Source: Chrysomallon squamiferum
Lineage: Eukaryota > Mollusca > Gastropoda > Neomphalida > Peltospiridae
Assembly (NCBI GenBank): GCA_012295275.1
Contig: CM022671.1
Span: 6,546,227-6,610,226 of the forward strand
Direction of reading: 5' to 3'
Length of the DNA stretch: 64,000 nucleotides
The position numbers and the translations under genes are program-made. Of the stretch, positions 50,861-62,596 are shown piece after piece. The notes beneath the pieces are model-generated. The model did no database searches. It was not told the origin of the DNA and saw only the letters and a program-made list of their open reading frames with translations. Position 1 is the stretch's first letter, and each line of letters begins with the position of its first letter.

Positions 50861-51833
50861 TTGGTGAAAGTGTGTTCTACATAGGACTAAAAAAAATTTA
50901 GTATAATAATAATAATAATCTACCTTTGAATCGGAGTTAAGGTTTTTAACATTTATTATTTGTCATAAAAAAGAAAAGATATTCTGAAAAACTTTTTAAA
51001 ATTCCTTTTTACTACTTAAGAACTGTTTTAACAAGACATCCACTTAACACAGGTATATATATTCAGTCAGTCAGGAGAAGATTGTTCCAGTTTGTTTGCC
51101 AAAGATTCAGTTGTTGTAAAATTGTGTACATTATCGTTACAAAATGTTAATAATTTTTTATTTATTACTTAATAGCTTATGGCTCTTTAATACATTTTTC
51201 TAGTATTTTAAAGTATGTGTCCTATCATGTATTCAGTTTTCAAAGCTGGCATTTTGTTTGTTTGTTTTCTTAGTTATTTATTCATTTTGTTTTTCTTCTA
51301 GTTGCTTCCACAAAAATCTCTTGTGGAATATGCAGTTGATAACAGGCCTTGAACAATACTACATAAAAACATTTCAAATCACCTTCATTCTTACAAAAAC
51401 AAAATGGCAGCATTTGTAGTCATCAAAACCAAATTCCATGGATTTATTACTTTTATGGAAAGGAAAATGACAGTTTCACTGATAAACATGACTTTTATCT
51501 ATATATTTTTTTTTATTATTACTATTATTATTATTATATTTTTTTTATTGAAGCAACCAATATTTTATTCTTATTAATGCAAACAAATGACTCCATGATT
51601 TTGATATTCCTCATTAGAGTGTTTTATTAACACAATGGGCAGCAGTTACCAGTGTACTTTTATCAGATTCCTTCAACTACTGGCATTTACACTGAATGTT
51701 AGATGTATTTTGCTAACTGTTTCTAGTACTTGATAAAAAGCCATAATGTTGCAGGTTTGGGGATGGAGTGCTTCTTTCATTTATATTTTGAGAAGAGGAT
51801 GTTAAAAAAAATAATAAATAATAATAAAATAAT

Positions 51834-51870
<37 letters not shown>

Positions 51871-54699
51871 TGGCAACCACTGGATGTTCATTCTGCCAAC
51901 CAAATGAAAATTGCATTATGTTTTACAGCTTTCTGGAATTTGATTATTTCTAGCATTTCATTTGTAGAAGCATGACAATCTCTCATAGTATGAATGATAC
52001 AAAAGTTTTTCTTTAACACTTCCATTACATATATATAAATTTACTTTGATCATTTTAATATTTTATTAAACCATTGCCTGTATTCATTCTTTGACAATTT
52101 GTTTTACTACTTGGAATCTTCAAGTCTTTTTATATAGCTACACTTTTGTCATCAAGTCTCTAAATAGAAATGTTACTTTTAAGATTTCTGCATCCTGTCT
52201 TTCTTTGTTCATTTCTCACATTTGACTGACAGTTTAGTATTTTTAATGTAGTGATTATTCATTCAGTCTGTCACTGGATTAACAATATTATCATTTTAAT
52301 CCAATACTTAAAAATATAAAGCTGTTTAAAGAAATTACTTAACAACTTTACATTTTTAATATAGTGTTTACAAGCCTTGTATCTGGTGACAGAATTAAAT
52401 ATCAGTATTTATCAGTGCTCAAATTAATATTTACTTACAAAAGGAACAAGTGAAGTGTGAATACTTATATATTTTATGTATACAACGTTTCATCTTTAGA
52501 ATACCTTCCAGTTCAAAACTTCATGAAATTTATCACTTGATGAATATTTGTAATTCAAAATGAAATATTTTTTAAAATCCGGTGATAACTTAGTCATTAA
52601 TTTATTACAATTTTGTATGTCAGAAAATTCTAAAATTACTGTTATGAAAGTGTTCTTTAGTTTACTAGACTGACAATGATGTAAAACTGAGAGACTTGTT
52701 ATTCATTCTTCAGATTTGTTAAACTGTTTATAAATTAACTAAACTGTATTTAAGAATTTACATTCAGCTTCACAAGTTCCATTGTTGTATGTGTCTGTGT
52801 GTGTATGTGTGTGTTCTGTGTTTCATGTATATTTTCACTGAAGCCAATTAGATCAAATGTGTGATGTAAAGAAATGTCCATTGTTTTTCAAACTGAGCTC
52901 TCTTAACACTTACAGAATATCTGTCTAACTTGCATTTGATAAATACATCAGTAAGTTCATTTTAAACACACAGTGAATGCAGTAGTTAGCATTGGTTAAC
53001 TGAGATTTTTATTTATTGAATGAATTTGTCTTTTTGTGACTACCCAGAATAAATGGGTAGAGGCATCTCTGCATAAATTGTATATTTTTCAAACTGATCA
53101 GAAAGCTATGTTTACGCTATACAAATATTTTAACATCATATCAGAGTATCTAGAAAACAACCATTCATTTCTTCATCAACACTGTATGACTGCTGCTGCC
53201 CAAAATGTTTTTCCATTTCTTTGTAATTTGAGAAAATCTGCAGGATATTTTAAATACACAACAACCAAAGATCATAGATTCTTTACCTTTTTTAAATTTA
53301 CCTTTGTATCGTCAGATGTTTTTTAACACAAGGTAAACATGGATCCTGTGATCAGTGTTAATGATAGGTCTTTGTTACTGTAAGATTGTCATACAGTATG
53401 CTTTACAATGTAGAGCCAGAAGAAAACATTGTAATTATGTAAATAGTGTATTACATATATAATACAGACTTCTTTGAAAGCTGAATTATTTGTATTTGCA
53501 AACCATTATTAACTCATAGATTTTGAATGAAAATGTAGAAAAAAAATAAAATATATTGTTTTGTTTGCTTGTGTTATTGTCATTTGTTTACATTTGTAGA
53601 TGAAGATACAATGTCTTTCAAAAGATTTTGGTGGTCTTTTTCTTCTTTTTTCTTTATTTTTGTTATTTTTATTGCTGCTACTACTATTATTATTATTATT
53701 ATTATTATTACTTTAAAAAAAAAAAAATATATATTTTTATCAGCAAATGTTTTACTCTACATTCTGTGGTAAGGTTCATTTAATGATTCTTTATTGCTAA
53801 TTATATAGTAACCGAAGGATGGCTGTAGGTGATTTCCCAGTTCACATAAAAAAATATGCTTGCACTTGGTAATAGTTAATGTTAAATGATTTTGTACGAA
53901 AGTCTGAGATTATTTTCATTATGATGGTATCAGATGTTTTGTACAATGCACAACATGGTATTTAATTCGGTGAAATGTCCTCTATTTAAATTACAGTACC
54001 TATTTTAAATATATTTTTAAAATTATCACATTTTTATTTTATTTTATTGTTGAAACTGTTTAAAATTAAACACATTAAAGTTTGTCATTAAATTGTGTTA
54101 TGACACAAACACGTTCTCTCAAATACAAAGTACAATATAAACAGAAGTCTTATAATATTGTATCGGCGGCACAAAATGTATATTGAAGTATCGTTAATTT
54201 AGGTTAAACTTGAAATGTGTTGAGATCCATTTGGCACGATGAATGTTAAATAATTTAATCTTCTAATATAACTATCACTTAACTATAAATAATTAAATAA
54301 ACTCTTTTAACAACTACGATATCAACTTGTATCATCCAGTTTCTTAGACACTATTGTAAATAACGTATGAAATTAAGTTCCATACGGAAACACATGAAGC
54401 CAGTTTATTTCAACAGATGATTAATTTCAAAGCTTTCTAGAGAAACCAGTTTGTTCTGAAAAGTGACTGTCTGCATTTACATTCGTATGGTTACTAAAAG
54501 AAAAAGCTTTTCAGTAAAGGTTAAACAAAATAGGCCAAGGCGACATCTGATTAAGGACGTTGACCATGCACAGTATTGATGTGCGTGTTACGCTTCGATT
54601 GCGGGATTAATCTGCTATGATTACTTTTTAAGTGGAATGTGTGCAGAAATAAAACAAGAAGAACCACTATTTTAATATTTTTCAACATTTCACGGTAAA
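49721..54699. other. ZDHHC5/8 3' UTR and intergenic DNA before SLC43
   Basis: No further gene was recognised. A probable poly(A) signal (AATAAA) lies near 53546, but earlier signals are possible. The stretch holds a TTTA tract near 50820-50862, an (AT)n tract at about 51840-51867, an ATT run near 53685-53710 and many T runs. A 96-codon open frame near 53.0-53.3 kb begins with GTG, not ATG, and has no family resemblance. The last few hundred bases should include the SLC43 promoter and 5' UTR. Confidence 0.6.
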
Positions 54700-55129
54700 A
54701 TGGCGATTAGGCCACTTCACTTAGTGGCAGTAATTGTTGGGTCGTTGGAGATCGTTCTGTTCGCAGGCAAGTGGAAGTTACTGAGTCAGTCTGTGTATGT
54801 TCGTGCAAAGTCAGATATTTTATTTTAAATTTTTATTATTATTATTTTTTTTATAATTACTTTTTATTTATTTATTTTAACGAATGACGTACTTGTCAAA
54901 ATAATGTGTGTCACTTAGTTTTCTTTTGAATTATGTGCTTTCTCAGAAAGCAGGAACTTAGGAAAACTGACAAAAATATACTGAAAAAGTTTAGTAATGC
55001 ATATCAAGTGGTCAACTATACAGCGCGTCATTAGAAACGCACCATAATGTTAATTCATAACTAACTGTTAACTGCTTATTTTATTGTATTGTATTGTATT
55101 GTATTGTATTTATTTATTTATTTAATATT

Positions 55130-55160
<31 letters not shown>

Positions 55161-58100
55161 TATTTTATTTAACAACAATAATAAAATATTAAGTGTGTGT
55201 GTGTGTGTGTGTGTATATAAATATGTATATAAATTATATTACAGGTGTTATATTTGGCTGGCATTCTATCGTGTATGTGTATAAAGATGAAGGATATTTT
55301 GCTGTGTGTACTGCACTCAACAAAACACAAACTTCATCTGATTTAACAAACCACAGCATTTCTATACAGTCTACAGATACTGCAGTTTATAATTTCACAG
55401 GTTTGTTAACACATTTAAAATAATGATAATATTAATAAGAAGAAGAGTAACAATTATAACACAACAAGAACAACTAATAATACTAATAATACTACTACTA
55501 ATAATAATAATAATAAAAAGATGCTGTAACTTGTGTTTAAGATTTATCTTACTGTTACATTAATTTATTGAAATGATGATGATGAAGTCACAAGTAAAAT
55601 AAAAATTATAATGTAATTATTTTTCATCTGAAGCAACATTCTTCTACTAATGTGTTTTATATTTCAGCTTTGAGATATTTTAATGTATTTCATTGCTATC
55701 TAATAATATATTTTATGTTTTAATTTTAACATAATTAAATATGTAAAAGCAGATATGCACATTAATGATGTATATAATATGAAACAGATGTAATGTTTTT
55801 AGTTTCAACAAAGCCTACAGTTAATGATCAGAGTTGTGAAGAAAGATTCCGCAGACATCAGGAAAGTGGCTCCCAGTCTGTGTGTGCAGAACAAGACAAC
55901 AAATTCAATCTTATTTTCACCTTGGCAACAGTCATAAATGGTCTCCTGTCTGTCTTCAATGGCTATCTGTACGACCGATTTGGAACTCGCTTCTGTCGCA
56001 TTGTCATGATGTAAGTGTTGTCAAATTTCTGTAGCAAAAACAAACAAAAGAACTGTTTTAAAGACTTTACTGGATTCATTCTGTAGAGTTTATTGGTGAA
56101 TTTTCTGTCCATTAATTATTAGATAATTGTTGACAGTCTTCAGAGGAAATCCTAAATTTGTTTATACTGAACTTCTCACATGCAAGATGCATGATTTTTG
56201 AATCGGCAGCAGATAACAAAACCACTAAACTTACTGATTGTCCACTGAGTGAACAGAGAGTGTGTATCATCCATTCTGAGATTTACACTGACACAGGAAA
56301 CTTTATAAATTGAAATAAGTCTTAATTCACTTAGTATAACAGTATTTACTATATTTGTATATTATAAAGTATACTTATGGTGTCTCAAAGAAATACTTTC
56401 AAATTACATTTTATATTTTCATTTTAATCACTGTCCATTTGTAATGCATAACAACAAATTGTCTGTAGTTGTGATACCATCACATACAGTTACTTCTAGA
56501 GCTGTCAAACAAATTAGTTACCATTCTGCTACATACATAACTTCATCTCAGTTCAAGATGAAATCTTGTTTTGAGTGGGTAAATTGATGTTGTTTAAGTG
56601 TTTTGTAAAAGCATTATTTTGTTTTTATACTTTGTTATTAGCCATGACAATACACCAAAAACAATAAAATAAAAATGAAATATTTTATTATTTGTAGTGC
56701 CACCAATGTGCTGATTTTTGAGATAACAGATAATTATGTATTCAAACTAAGCTTTTAGTCACCAGGTATGTTAATGACACGAAGAAATCTGTTAATGATG
56801 TAAATGTGTTTAGAGAGAATAAATTCCTTTTTCTTAAAAAAAAATGTTTATAATTTTTTATTTTCAGTCTCTGTTATTTGTGTGGTCTTTCTTTCAACAT
56901 TGCAGCTTCTGCAGGTAATTTTCACATTCGTGTTTTGTTTCTAAGTAAACAAAACACATTTTATTGATTGTAAAAAATTTTGATATTATTATTATTATTA
57001 TTACTATTATTAAAAATTATATTGGAAAGGATACGTTTTTTTTTTTTTTTTTTTCTATTACATTTATTGCATGTGAAAATGTTTTATTTTATATAAACTA
57101 CGTGTTTTTTTTCAGAACGCCCAGGTTTGCTGTTTCCGGGGTTTATTTTAACGACGTACGGAGGTTACCTCATTCTTATGACTAATCTGCAGCTAGCTGG
57201 ATTGATTCCACATCTTCGCTCCATGCTCATGTCTCTCTACTCAGGCTCATATGACACCAGCTCCGGAATGTTCCTCCTGTTTAAGGTAACAACATTCAAA
57301 GAGGAATCCATTATGTCAACAGAATGTTACGTTGTACACTGCGTGATATAATGTTGCAGTAAAATATTTTAGATTAAATTCGATTTTTATTTTTTTTATT
57401 GGTTAATTTAAAATAGATGAATTCTGTGAATGCACTTCCTGGATAAGTGAATAACACTGAGAAAAGCCTAGCTATTATTTTATTTTTTTGCAAGATAAAT
57501 ATTTTGAAAAAAACTTTCCAGTATATTTTATTTTTCAATGATATTAAGATCCTTCTGCTTAATGTAATTGTTATTTATATATCTGTGTTGTTCAGTATAC
57601 ATGTATGTATGTGTGTTTCTGTAAAGATAGACTAATACTTATTTTATTTTTTTTTTTTATTTTTTTTTTTAGCTGTTACATGAAAGTGGTTTCAGAGTCA
57701 ACTACAGTTTTCTCATTCAAGGAATTCTCTTCTGCTTGATCATAATCAGCAGCACATTTTTGATTCACAAGAAAACTCGACTTCCATGGCCACTTCCACC
57801 AGACTACGTTCTGACTTTAAACAAGTGTAAAACAAAAACGTCCAGCTACACTGACCAGTCCAACAATGCAGACAGTGATCCAGGGTGGAAGTTAAACGAG
57901 AACGGAAGCATGATAAATCTCAAATATCAGAAAAAACCTCTCATGACTGTCAATGTTGGGTCGAAGGATGACATCAACAATTATGAAACTGTGATTTCCG
58001 AAGATGAGAAAGTCACAGCAGATTTACTTGAGATCAAAAGACATGACAGAGAGCAGAAACAAGGTGCTCAGACTGAGTCAGATTTTCGTAAAGTGGTGTT

Positions 58101-60582
58101 TTCACCGCTCTACCTGTTTGACCTGCTCTGGATGTGTCTGCAGCGACTGAGGAGCTGGTTTTTCGTTGGGATGTTTAATCCATGGATCACTCGAATGGCT
58201 TGTGGTGATAAATCAGTAGGTGAGACATGACACACAAGCCTGAACTGAAAGTTTAATCTGGCTCAAGTAATGTACTAAATTATATCAGAAATTACACTGC
58301 AGTGTTTACTTTAGAGTTAATCTGTGTAATCTAGTATTAGCATTATACAAAGTTTAACATCCTGTATGCAAATTGTTTAAATTTAATTATCAAACTGTTA
58401 CTGTGTGGCTAAATAAATGCAATAGAAAATTAGGAAAAAAAAAAAAAAAAAAAATTAATTATGCTATTAAAGTGATGTTTGACTTTGTATTTATAATTAT
58501 AGAAAATTAGTCTCTGTTTTCTAGTGATGTTATTAAACAAATATTTGTATTCAAACAAATTAATTACTGAAAAAGTAACAAAAAACAAAAATATTCTCTT
58601 GGTGATAAAAATCAATTACAATTAATAAGTTCTAGTGGTGCTCTTAAAGCAAATGGCTTTTATCCAGTAACTAATTATAGAAAATGAATATACAGAGATA
58701 TAGAAAAATAAATTAGTTCGATGTTAAACAAACTTTATTTCTTCCAGTAAGCCACTACACCTCTTTCTATGCTAGTGTTCAGTTCCTGGGAATACTTACT
58801 GCTCCAATGAGTGGGAGACTGATGGACAGAAAAATCAAATGTGCTCACAAATATTCAAATCCTAAACACGGTAACTAAATCTGAAGCATTTTAAAGGTAC
58901 AAGTTAAAATATTACGTATGTTTGTTTTTATATAATCTAAGACACTGTTCTGAACTGTAATACTTGATTTTTATTTAATAAGATACCTGTATTAAGATGT
59001 TAAAAGTATGATAAATGTATGCCTCTTTATTTACACATTTAATTTTTTTTTCTTCAGTTTTTTGCTAAAATTAATATCATAGTTGTGTATAGCTGTTTTG
59101 TTCTAGGGTTTTTAAGTTATTAATAATTCATCTGTTCATAAAAATACAGTGACTTCATTATTATGTCATTTAATTGTAAAATTTTCCATTTCTATTAATT
59201 GCATTTTTTATTTAATATTCATTTCAGTTTTCTTTTAAATTTATTTATTACTTTTTATTTTTATTGTTTCATTGTTTTATATATTTCACTGTTACTTTCA
59301 CATTTTGACTTTCTAAACAACAATTTGTTATTTATTCTTCAAACTATTTGCCCTGCTTCCCAATAAAAGATTTCTTTCTCACAAATAAAAATTAAATTTT
59401 GTAGAACGACTCCATGCCTCGATAGCTTCATTTGTTCTCAACATCACTGTGTCTGTGGTGTTCTCCATCACCACGGCGATCCCAGTCATCGAAGTTCAGT
59501 ATTTGACATGTGTATGCTTCACTCACTACACAGGTCTTTCCTGTACGGGCCAAACTCAGCTTTCATTGCAAATGCGTAAGATTTTATTTTGTCTATTTAT
59601 TAAAATTGTGTTTTTTTTATATAATTTTAGAAGTTCAGTTATTTAGAAAATATATTTTACAAAATAATAACTTTAAAATAATGAAAGTGTAGAAATTGTA
59701 TTATCAATAAAATTAAGTGTTACTTATTAAGTTCGACTTGTCTGATGTTTTTTGCACGTGTCTAGGTATACCCTGTCCATTTCCAATTGTACATTTAAAC
59801 TTCTCCATGTGTAGAATTCAGTTTTGATTTATTTATAAATGTCTGAAAGATTACAGTAGGAAAAAGCTTCATCTACTTAGACTGTTATGTAAAAAACACT
59901 TTCTTAGAGGATTTATTTCTTATTATTAAACTAAATTAACATCATTTGCAGATTCCCTGCTGAACATTTTGGCAAACTCTTTGGGATATCTCTGACAGTT
60001 TCTGCTATATTTGGGATGTTGCAATATCCACTCTTTCTTCTCATTCAGGGTCCTCTTGATAATGATCCACTAGTAGTAAGTTTCAGTTACAGACCTTTTT
60101 TTAAATTCCTCATTTTTGTAGTATTCACATATTTCTTTATATAGTATGAAAAACATACTTTTCATATTTCAGTAGACTGTTAAAAGCACTTGTTTTGTTA
60201 CAGATGATTTTTGTTAATACTTATTACTATTTCCTAATACAACAGACAACATAAAATGCTAAAACAGAAATCAGTATAATTATACAAGAAAACATGTGAA
60301 ATATTTTTGTATTTAAACCAAAAAGATTGTTGTCAATTAAAACTAATACCAAGCATGAAATTTGTTTTTGCTTTTTTTTAAATTTTTCTCAAAGCTCTTT
60401 ATTTAGGTAATATTTTCACTTACTTATTTTTTCATTTTTTTTTTCAGGTAAACATTTTATTTATCACATTAATGTTGGTGTCATATGTTCATCCAGCATA
60501 CATATGGTATTATCTTCAGAAAAAACCAAAAAACGAAAATGAGATAGCAGTAGAAATGAATTCATTTTCAGCACAGTCTTAA
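54700..60582 (+). CDS. SLC43A3: SLC43-family transporter, SLC43A3-like, with an apparent frameshift
   Basis: Multi-pass plasma membrane carrier. SLC43A1/A2 move neutral amino acids, while human SLC43A3 is reported to move purine nucleobases. The predicted exons are 54700-54766, 55245-55400, 55803-56010, 56868-56914, 57116-57285, 57673-58219, 58748-58870, 59405-59575, 59952-60075 and 60448-60582, giving about 582 residues. LFAGVIFGWHSIVYVYKDEG matches the SLC43A3 start best, as does RSFLYGPNSAFIANAFPAEH near the end. The first outer loop is long with N-glycosylation sites (NKT, NHS, NFT). The central cytoplasmic loop is long and charged. The exon-1 donor is AG|GCAAGT, which gives the correct frame. 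In exon 8 the frame for EVQYLTCVCFTH (to about 59525) and that for RSFLYG (from 59532) differ: one base is missing or two are extra, a likely indel. Confidence 0.9.
55080..55214. repeat. TATTG, TTTA and GT repeats in SLC43 intron 1
   Basis: A TATTG pentamer array (about 55080-55110), TTTA-type tetramers (about 55110-55160) and (GT)n at 55193-55214 lie just upstream of exon 2. Confidence 0.8.
56176..56250 (-). mobile_element. Possible tRNA-derived SINE remnant
   Basis: On the minus strand, CAGTAAGTTTAGTGG is followed by TGCCGATTCAAAAATC, loosely like A and B boxes. It lies in the SLC43 intron after exon 3. Weak evidence. Confidence 0.25.
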
Positions 60583-61194
60583 TATGGTTATTGATTATAT
60601 AGCTTATATATATATATATATATTTACACACATTTTGTTTTAATTTCAACATATATTTTATTATTTTATTGTAACATGTTAGTTACTGTTGTCTATATTT
60701 TTCTGTTACCTGTTGTAACATATTACAATTACTGTTGTTACATATTTCAGTTACTGTTATTACATATTACTACTGTAACATGTCAGTTACTATTGCATAT
60801 ATTTCAGTTACTATTGTCAGATATTTCAGTTACAGTTGTCACATACTGCAAGGTTACTGTTATATTACACTGTTATGTAATTGTCATGCATTTCTGTTAT
60901 TTTAATGTTTCACATTTCAGCTAAGAGAAATATTTACTTTTACAATACATATTTTACCAAGTTGTTCTATATCATGACATTGTTCAACTGTTACATTTTT
61001 AGCATTTGATTAGTTTTCAAAAATATGTTTACATGACAAAATGTTTTACCATTTCTTACATTTTATCCTATATTTTTGTGTTAATAGATAAAATAAATTT
61101 AAAATATTTATTTGGCTGTCCAAATTTCACCGTTTCATTTTCCTGCCTGTTTGTTGAAGATTTTGCAGTATATCTGTGGTGCTGTGAATAAATT
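60583..61194 (+). other. SLC43 3' UTR
   Basis: Follows the TAA at 60580-60582. It begins with an (AT)n tract (about 60605-60622) and a minisatellite. A plausible poly(A) signal AATAAA lies at about 61187, followed by a T-rich stretch. Confidence 0.5.
60670..60905. repeat. ~22-26-bp minisatellite in the SLC43 3' UTR
   Basis: Degenerate copies of CAGTTACTGTTGTTACATAT occur about nine times, with variants such as TTACTATTGTCAGATATTTC. The array is probably transcribed with SLC43. Confidence 0.75.
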
Positions 61195-61291
61195 GTCTTT
61201 TTTTTTTTACATCCTGCAATCATTTTACATAGTGGCAAGATGTGATCATTAGATAAAGTTCTCTGTTTTCAGTCACTGACCAAATTTCTTG

Positions 61292-61345
<54 letters not shown>

Positions 61346-62563
61346 TCATTGTGCAAGAGACATCTTTGGTGTTTAATTGCTGCTTTTGATCTTAAAAAAA
61401 AAAACATTCTGAAAACAGTTTTCATTCCACAGATAACAAGTAAATTGTTATTTAAGAACTGTTTTGTTTTGATGTATAGCAAGAATAAAAGCAATAAACA
61501 TGAATCTGCAACTATCAAGAGTGGCGAGATGGGAAATAAAACAGTTAATTTCTTTAATTTTTTATATTATTTAGGACTGGAGGATAAAAACAAATACACT
61601 TTACAGGTTACTGTCCTATTTATCCTGTTTATGTTGAATGGTAGGACGTAACATGGCATAGTCTTGCTGCAGTTTGGCATTCTCATCCTCAAAGGATGAA
61701 ACCAATATTTTAAGACAGTAACCCAATATTCCCTGTGTATACTTCCAGATTATTTTTTTGTTTGTTTTGCATGACCTTTCGTCCATTATAATACACTGTG
61801 ATTGTAACTTAATTCTGTTTGAAAACATTTGAAAGCAGCCATTTTATCATAGAGCTGGGACAGACATGATATGCATGGCAGACGTGGACCATCTCATTTT
61901 GATGAATGCCATAGATCCAGAGCTTTGCTTTAAAAAATGAGATCAGTATCCTGTTATGGGGAAAATATTGACAGTTAAAGTTAGTACCGTACAAACATGC
62001 TTTAATATTTTTCTCAAAGATAAAATATCTGAAACAATTTTCCATTGTAAAATTATCTACATCCTTATAATATTTATATTTTTATGTCATCTTTAAAGCA
62101 TCTATTTTATTATATATATATAATTTTATATATCCATTAATGATTTTACATCTATGTATATTATATATATGCTTGTAGGTATATTTTAATAACTATTTTT
62201 AATAATAATTTGTGTTGAACATTTTTAAATGTCTACATGTTAAAGTTTTTTGTATATAGCACAATAACATAGTGTTCAAAAACAAAAAATCACCATATTA
62301 AATTGTATTCAGTAAAATTTATGATTTATAATTAAGAATAAATAAAAAAAGGATTTACTGGCTTTTTTCTCCTATTATTAATTTATTTTCTGTAAATTGA
62401 TAAATCTACACATTTTACACATTATATTGACTCACTTAATAATTAAATAACAAAATGTGTTTATTTTTTATGTGGAGTTACATATTTTGTCCTTCATGGT
62501 TATATTTTTATACTCTTCATTGGGTTCCATAAGTTTGTTGTTTCAAATAATAGTAGTAATAAC

Positions 62564-62596
<33 letters not shown>

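Noticed and set aside
53036-53326. 96-codon plus-strand frame in the ZDHHC 3' flank
   Set aside because: Begins with GTG, is not similar to any family I know, and lies where the ZDHHC 3' UTR is expected.
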